This document shows, piece by piece, positions 15,023 through 22,560 of a stretch of DNA of 33,017 nucleotides. The notes under the pieces are model-generated. The model did no database searches. It was not told the origin of the DNA and was given only the letters and a program-made list of their open reading frames with translations. A program made the translations under genes and the position numbers. Positions within the stretch are counted from its first letter, which is position 1. Each line of letters starts with the position of its first letter. The DNA is from Alphaproteobacteria bacterium 65-37. GTDB lineage: Bacteria > Pseudomonadota > Alphaproteobacteria > Reyranellales > Reyranellaceae. Where the stretch lies: positions 1-33,017 of the forward strand of contig MKRV01000033.1 of the NCBI GenBank assembly GCA_001897995.1, read 5' to 3'.

Positions 15023-16612
15023 CTACGCCAGTGCGAAGCCTTCGTAGTCGTTCCTGACCACGGTCTCGCAGGCCTGGATGTAGGCCGGCAGGCCACCGAT
15101 ATACGGCATGAAGACGCGCGGCTTGCCGGGGATGTTGGCGCCGACATACCAGGAGCTGCAGGTCGAGCGCAGCGTGATGTTCGACACGTCGCCGACATGG
15201 CCGACCCAGGCTTCCTGCGCCGCCGGTTCCGCCTCGATCACGTTCTTGCCCTTGGCCCGCAACGCCTCCAGGCAATCGGCGATGAAATCGACGTGCTGCT
15301 CGATCGAGGGCAGCATGTTGGTCAGCACCGAGGGGCTGCCCGGACCGGTGATCATGAAGAGGTTCGGGAAACCCACCACCGTGAGGCCGAGATAGGTCTT
15401 GGGCCCCTCGTTCCACTTCTCCTTGAGCGACACGCCGCCGCGGCCGCGGAAATCGACCTTGAGCAGGGCGCCGGTCATGGCGTCGAAGCCGGTGGCCAGC
15501 ACGAGAGCGTCGAACCTGTAATCCTGTCCCTTGGCCCGCAGTCCCGTCGCCGTGATCCGCTCGATCGGCGCGTCGCTGATATCGACCAGGGTGACGTTCG
15601 GCCGGTTGAAGGTCTGCCAATAGCCGGTGTCGACGCAGAGCCGCTTGCAGCCGATGATGTTCTTCGGCACCAGCGCTTCGGCGGTTTTCGGATCCTTGAC
15701 GACCTCGCGCACCTTGGTGCGGACGAAATCCGCCGCCAGCTTGTTGGAATCGTCGTTCAGCAGCAGGTCGCCGAACGAGGCCATGAAGCCCAGCCCGCCA
15801 TAGTCCCAGCGCGACTGGAATTCGCGGGCGCGGTCGGCCTCCGGCGTCTCGACCGCCGATGCGGTGTTGATCGTGAAGTCGATGCCGGCGGGCTTGGTCT
15901 TGGCACGGCGGCGCATCTCGGGATAGCTCGCCTTGATCTGCCGCACATAGGTCGGATCGAGCGGCTTGTTGTGCGCCGGCACGGTGTAGTTGGCGGTACG
16001 CTGGAACACCGTGAGGTGCTTGGCCTGCTCCGCCATGATCGGGATCGACTGGATGGCCGATGACCCCGTACCGATCACGCCCACCGTCTTGCCGGTGAAA
16101 TCGACACCTTCGTGCGGCCAGTTGCCGGTGTGATAGGTCGGGCCCTCGAAGTCCTCGAGGCCGGAAATCTTCGGCGTGTTGGGCGAAGAGAGGCAGCCCA
16201 TGGCCGTGATGACGAAACGCGCCGCTATCTTGTCGTTCTTGTCGGTCTCGACGCGCCACAGGTTCGCTGCTTCATCGAAGGTCGCTGCGGTTACGCGGGT
16301 CTCGAACTGCATGTCGCGGCGCAGGTCGAAGCGGTCGGCGACGTGATTGGCGTAGCGCAGGATCTCGGGCTGCGTCGCGTAGCGTTCCGACCATTCCCAT
16401 TCCTGCTCCAGCTCGGGCGAGAACTGGTAGGAGTACTGCACGCTTTCGACGTCGCAGCGCGCGCCGGGATAGCGGTTCCAGTACCAGGTGCCGCCGACGC
16501 CCTTGCCGGCCTCGATGACCCGCGCCGTGAAGCCCTTCTGCCGCAGCCGATGCAGCATATACATGCCGCCGAACCCTGCGCCGATGATCACCGCATCGAA
16601 ATCGACCGACAT
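15023..16612 (-). CDS. Type I Baeyer-Villiger-type flavin monooxygenase
   Basis: FAD- and NADPH-dependent monooxygenase of 529 residues. FAD-binding GAGFGG (residues 11-16) is followed by GVGGTWYWNRYPGARCD, typical of cyclohexanone-monooxygenase relatives. The Baeyer-Villiger fingerprint FxGxxxHxxxWP is matched exactly by FEGPTYHTGNWP (155-166). The second Rossmann motif GTGSSA (181-186) binds NADPH, and LATGFD lies in the C-terminal part. The family inserts oxygen next to ketone carbonyls or oxidises sulfides; the substrate is unknown. ATG 16612 follows GGAGGG; the in-frame start at 16729 would add a 39-residue unrelated leader. On the minus strand TAAAAT (16650-16645) is a possible -10. It is divergent from the next gene and convergent with the importer operon. 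Confidence 0.93.
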   Translation of the reverse strand: MSVDFDAVIIGAGFGGMYMLHRLRQKGFTARVIEAGKGVGGTWYWNRYPGARCDVESVQYSYQFSPELEQEWEWSERYATQPEILRYANHVADRFDLRRDMQFETRVTAATFDEAANLWRVETDKNDKIAARFVITAMGCLSSPNTPKISGLEDFEGPTYHTGNWPHEGVDFTGKTVGVIGTGSSAIQSIPIMAEQAKHLTVFQRTANYTVPAHNKPLDPTYVRQIKASYPEMRRRAKTKPAGIDFTINTASAVETPEADRAREFQSRWDYGGLGFMASFGDLLLNDDSNKLAADFVRTKVREVVKDPKTAEALVPKNIIGCKRLCVDTGYWQTFNRPNVTLVDISDAPIERITATGLRAKGQDYRFDALVLATGFDAMTGALLKVDFRGRGGVSLKEKWNEGPKTYLGLTVVGFPNLFMITGPGSPSVLTNMLPSIEQHVDFIADCLEALRAKGKNVIEAEPAAQEAWVGHVGDVSNITLRSTCSSWYVGANIPGKPRVFMPYIGGLPAYIQACETVVRNDYEGFALA

Positions 16613-16727
16613 ACGCCCTCCGGGACAATGAGATCTGGCAATGGATTTTAGTGCGACAGGGGACGTGACCGCGCAAGCCTTCCTGTGCGACGACTTGGGC
16701 CGAGGAATTGAAGGGAGAAACTGGCCC

Positions 16728-18041
16728 ATGGCCGAGGGCGCCTATCCGGCAAGCTGGTATGCCGCCACGCGAGACGCAGCCCCCGATCGCCCTCAGCTGG
16801 CCGGCCAGACCGAGGCCGACATCGCGGTCGTGGGCGGCGGCTTCGCCGGGTTGCATACGGCACGGCTGCTCGCCCAGCAGGGCCAGCGTGTCGTCCTGGT
16901 TGAGCGCCATCGCATCGCCTGGGGCGCCTCGGGGCGCAACGGCGGCTTCGTCGGCCCGGGCTACGCCGCCCGCTCGGGCCTGCTGATCGACAAGCTCGGC
17001 CTCGATCATAGCCGGCGGCTCTATGCGCAATCACAGGTCGGTGTCGAGATCGTACGCCAGGCGATCGAGGCGTTTGGCCGGCCGGATATCCTGATGGGGT
17101 CCCGCAAGCTCGTCGCCTCGCGAACCGATCAGGGCGCCGACTTCGCCGATCGCACGCGTCGCCTCGCCGAGCAGCTCGGGGCGCGCTTCGAGCCCTGGAG
17201 CACGGCTGAGACTCGCGAAAAGCTCGACACGGCCCGCTACTTCCAGTCGATTCACGATCCGACATCGTTCCATATCCATCCGCTGAACTTCGCCCTGGCG
17301 CTGGCCGCCGACATCGAACGGCTGGGCGGCAGGCTCCACGAAGGCACGGAGGCGACGGCCCTCGACCGCAAGGGCGATCGGTGGCTGCTCAGGACATCGC
17401 AGGGCGCCGTCATCGCACGTCACGTCGTGCTGGCCGGCAGCGCCACCTTGGGCCAGGTTCATGGACGCCTGTCGCGGGCCGTGCTGCCGGTCGCGACCTA
17501 TGTCGCCGTCACCGAGAAGATCGGTCCCGATCTCGGGGCGGCCATTCGGTGGAGCGGCGCCATCTCCGACACGCGCCGCGCCGGCGACTATTATCGGGTG
17601 GTCGACGGCGACCGGCTGCTGTGGGGTGGCCGCATCACGACCGATACAAGCGAGCCGCCGCGCCTGCGCGAGATGATGCGCGGCGACATCGTGTCAGTCT
17701 ACCCGCAGCTCCGCGATATCCGCATCGCCTACGCCTGGCCCGGCATCATGGGCTACGCCCCGCACAAGATGCCCCAGATTGGCGAGATCGAACCCGGCCT
17801 CTGGATCTGCTCAGCTTTTGGCGGCCATGGCCTGGCCCAGACGGCCGCCGGCGCCGATGCGGTGACGGCCGGCATCCTGGGCGATCCTTCCAAGGCGCGG
17901 CTGTTCAGTCCCTTCGGCACCGATTGGGCCGGCGGCCCGATCGGCCGCGCGGCGGCCCAGCTCGTCTATTGGCAATTGCAGGCAAGCGACTGGTGGGACG
18001 AGAAACGCGAGGCCCGCAATGCTGAAAGGTTGCGGACATGA
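16728..18041 (+). CDS. DAO-family FAD-dependent oxidoreductase (PuuB/OrdL-like)
   Basis: Flavoenzyme of 437 residues of the D-amino-acid oxidase fold. The opening YPASWYAATRD, FAD motif VVGGGFAGLHTARLLAQQG (about residues 33-51), WGASGRNGGFVGPGY and the C-terminal SAFGGHGLAQTAAGADAV are hallmarks of gamma-glutamylputrescine oxidase (PuuB) and OrdL relatives, which oxidise secondary or primary amines with release of an aldehyde and H2O2. No PuuA, PuuC or PuuD neighbour is present, so the specific putrescine route is not supported; a methylated amino acid or other amine is equally possible. Start ATG 16728 follows GGGAG; a longer in-frame start at 16641 would overlap the promoter side of the divergent monooxygenase gene. 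Confidence 0.88.
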   Translation: MAEGAYPASWYAATRDAAPDRPQLAGQTEADIAVVGGGFAGLHTARLLAQQGQRVVLVERHRIAWGASGRNGGFVGPGYAARSGLLIDKLGLDHSRRLYAQSQVGVEIVRQAIEAFGRPDILMGSRKLVASRTDQGADFADRTRRLAEQLGARFEPWSTAETREKLDTARYFQSIHDPTSFHIHPLNFALALAADIERLGGRLHEGTEATALDRKGDRWLLRTSQGAVIARHVVLAGSATLGQVHGRLSRAVLPVATYVAVTEKIGPDLGAAIRWSGAISDTRRAGDYYRVVDGDRLLWGGRITTDTSEPPRLREMMRGDIVSVYPQLRDIRIAYAWPGIMGYAPHKMPQIGEIEPGLWICSAFGGHGLAQTAAGADAVTAGILGDPSKARLFSPFGTDWAGGPIGRAAAQLVYWQLQASDWWDEKREARNAERLRT

Positions 18042-18098
18042 CGATGGCGATCGCAATCGCGCCTCATCCTCTCTGGATTCACATATCTCGTCATTCGT

Positions 18099-18268
18099 CC
18101 TCTCCGCCCGCGTCATCGCGGGGGGAGAGGAAGGGGCCCCATGCGCAGCATGGGGGAGGTGAGGTGGGTCAGGTACGTCTCAACGTGCACACCCCTTCCC
18201 GGATCCACAGCCCTCACCTCCCCGTTGCTGCGCAACGGGTCCCTTCCTCTCCCGCTACGCGGGAGAGG
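18099..18268. repeat. REP-like palindromic repeat: two inverted two-hairpin units
   Basis: Most of the gap between the amine oxidoreductase and the molybdo-enzyme gene is a symmetric structure. Arms 18123-18164 and 18212-18253 (42 bases each) are reverse complements at 37 of 42 positions. Each arm contains its own eight-bp hairpin with a GCA loop, and four of the five mismatches between arms form two compensated base pairs, so pairing is kept while sequence changes. Outside these lie a hairpin at 18099-18130 (CCTCTCC/GGAGAGG with inner CCCGCG/CGCGGG) and a perfect ten-bp hairpin at 18246-18268 (CCTCTCCCGC-TAC-GCGGGAGAGG). The layout resembles paired REP elements of alphaproteobacteria. No transposase is encoded nearby. 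Confidence 0.8.
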
Positions 18269-18318
18269 ACATATGAGCGATGCGTGAACACGACAGCGCA
18301 AAGACGGGGGAGGAGGGT

Positions 18319-20622
18319 ATGAGCACTATCGACGGAATCGGTCAGTCCCCCAGGCGTCGCGAGGATCAGCGCTTCGTCACCGGGAACGGCGCCTATCTCG
18401 ACGATCTCCGATTCGACGGACTGGCGCATGCCGTCGTGTTGCGGTCGCCACACGGCCATGCGCGCATCAGGTCCATCGAGATCGAGGCTGCACGACACGC
18501 ACCGGGCGTGCTGGTCGTACTGACCGCAGCCGACGTCGACGCCGACGGCCTGAAGCCGTTCCGCCCCTATGGCGAGACCAACACCCAGACCGGCGAGCCG
18601 TTCGCCTTCATCCCGCAGCCCCTGCTCGCCACCGACAAAGTCCGCTTCGTGGGCGAGCCTGTCGCGCTGGTCGTGGCCGAGACGCGCGCCCAGGCCCTCG
18701 ATGCCGCCGAGCTGGTCGTCGTCGACTACGACGCGCTGCCCGCCGTCACCACGGCCGAAGCGGCGCGTGCCGCCGGCGCGCCCCAGCTTGCCACGGACAT
18801 TCCCGGCAATACCTGCCTCGATTGGCAAACCGGTGACAGCGTGGCCGTGGACAAGGCCTTCGGCGCTGCCGCTCACATCGTGTCGCTCACCCTCGGCAAT
18901 CACCGCGTGGTCGCGAACCCGATGGAGCCGCGCGGCACCGTGGGATCGTTCGACGCGGCCACCGGCCGCTACACGCTGCACGTCTCCAGCCAGAACATTC
19001 ACATCAATCGCACCTTCGTGGCCCGCTCGCTGGCCGTCGATCCGAGCCGCGTCCGCTTCGTCGCGCCCGATGTCGGCGGCGGCTTCGGCGCCAAGAACTT
19101 CGCCTATGTCGAGCATGCGCTGATCCTGTGGGCGGCCCGACGCACCGGCCGCACCGTGAAGTGGATCGCCAGCCGCAGCGACGTCTTCCTGTCCGACCAC
19201 GCCGCGCGCGACATGCAGGCCGAAGCGGCGCTGGCGCTCGATGCCGAGGGACGGTTCCTGGCGCTCCGGATCGCAAGCATCGCCAATCTCGGCGCCTACA
19301 TGATCGGGGTCGGCGGCAGCCTGCTATCGAACCAGTACATCCATCTGCAAGGCTCGGTGTATCGCATCCCCGCAATCGCGCTGCGGGTGACCGCGGTCGT
19401 CACCAACACCGCGCCGATCGGTGTCACCCGCGGCCCGGGCTTCGCCGAAGCGATCAACATCGTCGAACGGCTGATCGACGCGGCGGCGCGGCAAACCGGC
19501 ATCGATCGCGCCGAACTGCGCCGCCGCAACATGGTGCCACCCGAGGCGATGCCCATGACCAACGCCTTGGGCTTCCAGGTCGACAGCGGCCACTTCGCCG
19601 AGGCGCTCGATCTCGCGCTCCACCGCGCCGACTGCACAGGCTTCGCCGAACGGCGACGCGACAGCGAGGCACGTGGCCGGCTGCGTGGGCTGGGCTTCGC
19701 CTATCACATCAAGGGCACCGGCGGACCGCCCGACGAGAACGTCGATATCCGGTTCGAGGCCGACGGCTCGGTGTCGCTGATCACCGGCACGCAGCATATC
19801 GGCCAGGGGCACGAGACCACCTTTCCGCAGATCCTCGCGGCGCGCCTCGGCCTGCCGAATGCCCGCATCCGGCTGATCCAGGGCGACACCGACCTCATTC
19901 CAGCCGGTGGTGGGCATGGCAGCTCGCGCGCCACCTATATGGGCGGCACGGCGATCTGGCGCGCCTGCGAGGAGATCGTCGCCAAGGGAACGGCGCTTGC
20001 CGCCGAGGCCCTGGAGACGGCCGTTGCCGACATCCGCTTCGAGGCCGGACGGTTCGTCGTTTCCGGCACCGACCGCGCCATCGGCCTTCCCGAGGTCGCG
20101 GCCCTCGGCCGGGAAAAAGGCAAGCCGCTCGACACCTTTCATGCCTGGACGCGCGAGCACATGACCTTCCCCAACGGCGCGCATGTCGTGGAGGTCGAGG
20201 TCGATCGTGACACTGGACGCGTCGCCCTGGTGCGCTACACCGCCGTCGACGACTACGGCGTGCTGGTCAATCCCATGGTGGCCAGCGGCCAGGCACACGG
20301 CGCCATGGCCCAAGGTATCGGGCAGGCCCTGCTGGAGGGCGCCGTCTACGATCCGGCCTCGGGCCAGATGATCACCGGTTCGTTCATGGACTATGCGTTG
20401 CCGCGGGCCGACGACCTGCCGTCGTTCGATCTCGGCTTCAACGGCGTGCCCTGCACGACCAATCCGCTGGGCGTGAAGGGCTGCGGCGAGGCCGGCGCGA
20501 TTGCCGCCTTCCCCGCCATCGCCAATGCCATCCTCGATGCCCTGGCGCCGCTCGGCGTGCAGGGCTTCGACGGACCGGCCAGTCCCGCCCGTATCTGGCA
20601 AGCCATCGAGGCCGCAAAATGA
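18319..20622 (+). CDS. Xanthine dehydrogenase-family molybdopterin-binding large subunit (stand-alone)
   Basis: Protein of 767 residues, Ald_Xan_dh_C and MoCo-binding domains. N-terminal IGQSPRRREDQRFVTGNGAYLDDL and GLAHAVVLRSPHGHARI are family hallmarks. The MoCo region has GGGFGAKN (about 252-259) and GQGHETTF; the C-terminal KGCGEAGA (about residue 720) carries the expected catalytic glutamate. The loop that reads AYRxxxR in CoxL-type enzymes is here GVTRGPGFAEA (about 367), so it lacks the CO-dehydrogenase cysteine and is not a form I CoxL. Such enzymes normally need a 2Fe-2S small subunit and an FAD medium subunit; neither is in the window. ATG 18319 directly follows a GGAGGAGGG run. It shares an ATGA overlap with the following methyltransferase gene. 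The substrate (aldehyde, N-heterocycle) is unknown. Confidence 0.9.
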   Translation: MSTIDGIGQSPRRREDQRFVTGNGAYLDDLRFDGLAHAVVLRSPHGHARIRSIEIEAARHAPGVLVVLTAADVDADGLKPFRPYGETNTQTGEPFAFIPQPLLATDKVRFVGEPVALVVAETRAQALDAAELVVVDYDALPAVTTAEAARAAGAPQLATDIPGNTCLDWQTGDSVAVDKAFGAAAHIVSLTLGNHRVVANPMEPRGTVGSFDAATGRYTLHVSSQNIHINRTFVARSLAVDPSRVRFVAPDVGGGFGAKNFAYVEHALILWAARRTGRTVKWIASRSDVFLSDHAARDMQAEAALALDAEGRFLALRIASIANLGAYMIGVGGSLLSNQYIHLQGSVYRIPAIALRVTAVVTNTAPIGVTRGPGFAEAINIVERLIDAAARQTGIDRAELRRRNMVPPEAMPMTNALGFQVDSGHFAEALDLALHRADCTGFAERRRDSEARGRLRGLGFAYHIKGTGGPPDENVDIRFEADGSVSLITGTQHIGQGHETTFPQILAARLGLPNARIRLIQGDTDLIPAGGGHGSSRATYMGGTAIWRACEEIVAKGTALAAEALETAVADIRFEAGRFVVSGTDRAIGLPEVAALGREKGKPLDTFHAWTREHMTFPNGAHVVEVEVDRDTGRVALVRYTAVDDYGVLVNPMVASGQAHGAMAQGIGQALLEGAVYDPASGQMITGSFMDYALPRADDLPSFDLGFNGVPCTTNPLGVKGCGEAGAIAAFPAIANAILDALAPLGVQGFDGPASPARIWQAIEAAK

Positions 20623-21212
20623 AACGACACGCACCTGCCGCGCAACGCAACCGCCAGCCCATTCTCGAGGTGCTGCAACCCCGCCTGCCCGCCGAGGGGC
20701 TGGTCCTCGAGATCGCCAGCGGCTCGGGCGAGCACATCGTCCACTTTGCCACCGCCGCCCCGCACCTCACTTTCCAGCCCAGCGACCCCGACGCGGGCGC
20801 CCGTGCCAGCATCGACGCCTGGGTGCGGGACCTCGGCCTCGCCAACGTCCGGCCGGCGCTCGCGATCGACGTGACCTCGACCGCCTGGCCCGTCGAGCGA
20901 GCCGCCGCCGTGCTCTGCAGCAACATGATCCATATCGCCCCCTGGGAGGCGGCCGTCGGGTTGATCGCGGGGGCCGGGCGGCTCATGCCGGCCGAGGGCC
21001 TCCTCTTCCTGTACGGTCCCTATCGGCGCGAGGGACGACACACGGCACCCAGCAACGAGGACTTCGACCTCGATCTCAAGCGGCGCAACCCGGCCTGGGG
21101 TGTCCGCGATCTCGAGGCCGTGGCCGCTCTCGCCGCCGAGCACGGATTTGACCCGCCGACGATTGCGGAAATGCCGGCCAACAACCTTTCATTGCTCTTC
21201 AAGCACCGGTGA
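20619..21212 (+). CDS. DUF938 class I SAM-dependent methyltransferase-like protein
   Basis: Soluble protein of 197 residues, the usual length for DUF938. Seen: APAAQRNRQPILEVL at the N-terminus, the SAM-binding glycine motif VLEIASGSGEHIVHFA (about residues 28-43), FQPSDPD for the acidic ribose-binding strand, VLCSNMIHIAPW, and FLYGPYRREGRHTAPSNEDFD, all characteristic of the family. Its substrate is unknown. The start codon overlaps the stop of the molybdo-enzyme gene (ATGA) with GAGG eight bases upstream, so the two are translationally coupled. A functional link such as cofactor handling or methylation of the same metabolite is only suggested by this. Confidence 0.92.
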   Translation: MKRHAPAAQRNRQPILEVLQPRLPAEGLVLEIASGSGEHIVHFATAAPHLTFQPSDPDAGARASIDAWVRDLGLANVRPALAIDVTSTAWPVERAAAVLCSNMIHIAPWEAAVGLIAGAGRLMPAEGLLFLYGPYRREGRHTAPSNEDFDLDLKRRNPAWGVRDLEAVAALAAEHGFDPPTIAEMPANNLSLLFKHR

Positions 21213-21285
21213 ACCCGCCCATGGTGGCAATCCTGCATTGGATGCGCTAACGCTTGCCGACAGCGCGGGGAGCATCGTCCGGACC

Positions 21286-22542
21286 ATGTGGAATCGCAGC
21301 GGCGCAGCGAAAGAATTTGCAGTCGATCGCCTCTTCCGAGGGGTTGCCGCCGTAGCGGCCCCCGTCCTGGCATCGACGCTGCTGCTGGCGGGCTGCAAGC
21401 CCGAGAACAAGTTCATGCCGCCGCCGCCCGGGGAAATCAGCGTTGCCAACCCGGTGCAGCAGGCGGTCCAGCCGTTCGAGACCCTGACCGGCAACACCGT
21501 CGCCTTCGCATCGGTCGACCTGGTGGCCCGCGTCGAGGGCTTCCTGACCTCGATCAACTATGTCGACGGCGCGCTGGTGAAGAAGGGCGACCTGCTCTTC
21601 CAGATCGAGCAGACGATGTACAAGGCCAAGGTCAAGGAGGGCGAAGCCCAGCTCGACGGCGCCAAGGCGCAGCTCGTGAACGCCGAGGCCGAGTTCACCC
21701 GCCAGGAAACCCTGCTGCGGCAGAACGTGTCGGCGCAGAACACCTTCGATCAGGCCAAGGCCAAGCGCGACTCGGCGCGGGCCAATGTCGAGAATGCCGA
21801 GGGCAATCTCATCATTGCCCAGACCAACCTCGGCTATACGACCGTCACGGCTCCCTTCGACGGCGTCGTGACCAAGCATCTGATCTCGGTCGGCGAGCTG
21901 GTCGGCGCCTCGACTGCCACCAAGCTCGCGACCATCGTCCAGCTCGACCCGATCTATGTCGACTTCAACATGAGCGAGCAGGACGTGCTCAGGATCCGCG
22001 AGAACCTGGCCAACCGCCGTCTCACCGTCGAAGAGCTGAGCAAGGTGCCGCTCTCCATCGGCCTGATGAACGAGGAAGGCTTCCCGCACGAGGGCAACCT
22101 CAACTATGTCTCGCCCGAGATCGACGCCAACACCGGCACCATCCTGGTCCGCGGCCTGTTCAAGAACCCCAACCGCGACCTGCTGCCGGGCTTCTTCACC
22201 CGCATCAAGGTGCCGCTGGGCCTGGGACCGCAGCAGGTGCTGCTGATCCCCAACCGCATCATCGCCGAGGACCAGGCGGGCAAATATGTGCTGGCGGTGA
22301 ACAAAGACGACGTCGTCGAGCAGAAACGCATTACCACCGGGCAGCTGCTGGTGGGCGGCATCCGGGTCGTCGAAAAGGGCCTGACGACCGACGATCGCGT
22401 GGTGCTGTCGACCACCGGCAAGGCGATCCCCGGCGCCAAGGTCGTACCGAAGCAGACCACCATCGAGATCCCGGCAGCCGACAAGGCGGGCACCGCACCC
22501 GCGCCGACGGCGCCCAGCGCTCCCGCCGCCCCGAAGAAATAA
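21286..22542 (+). CDS. RND efflux periplasmic adaptor lipoprotein (MexA/AcrA type)
   Basis: Membrane-fusion protein of 418 residues. The signal peptide ends in a lipobox LLLAGC (Cys37). In order: barrel and lipoyl half-motif (VEGFLTSINYVDGALVKKGDLLF), a helical hairpin (about residues 100-180, KVKEGEAQLDGAKAQLVNAEAEF), the second lipoyl half (TTVTAPFDGVVTKHLISVGELV), beta-barrel and membrane-proximal domains, and an Ala/Pro/Thr tail. It joins the inner-membrane pump to an outer-membrane channel. I chose ATG 21286; its GGGGAG is rather distant (13 bases), and a TTG near 21238 in frame is an alternative. A longer frame back to 21100 overlaps the preceding gene and is not favoured. The transporter gene follows after 18 bases. 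Confidence 0.92.
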   Translation: MWNRSGAAKEFAVDRLFRGVAAVAAPVLASTLLLAGCKPENKFMPPPPGEISVANPVQQAVQPFETLTGNTVAFASVDLVARVEGFLTSINYVDGALVKKGDLLFQIEQTMYKAKVKEGEAQLDGAKAQLVNAEAEFTRQETLLRQNVSAQNTFDQAKAKRDSARANVENAEGNLIIAQTNLGYTTVTAPFDGVVTKHLISVGELVGASTATKLATIVQLDPIYVDFNMSEQDVLRIRENLANRRLTVEELSKVPLSIGLMNEEGFPHEGNLNYVSPEIDANTGTILVRGLFKNPNRDLLPGFFTRIKVPLGLGPQQVLLIPNRIIAEDQAGKYVLAVNKDDVVEQKRITTGQLLVGGIRVVEKGLTTDDRVVLSTTGKAIPGAKVVPKQTTIEIPAADKAGTAPAPTAPSAPAAPKK

Positions 22543-22560
22543 CCGACCGGGTCCGGATCG

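Noticed and set aside
16728-18041. Calling the DAO-family enzyme a true gamma-glutamylputrescine oxidase (PuuB)
   Set aside because: Only family-level motifs are visible and no other putrescine-pathway gene is adjacent.
18038-18322. A 94-codon frame starting in an ATGA overlap with the amine oxidoreductase stop
   Set aside because: Most of it translates the palindromic repeat; the product is repetitive and not protein-like, and it runs into the next start region.
18319-20622. Annotation as aerobic carbon monoxide dehydrogenase large subunit (CoxL)
   Set aside because: The active-site loop lacks the AYRCSFR motif, and the FeS and FAD subunit genes of a cox cluster are absent.
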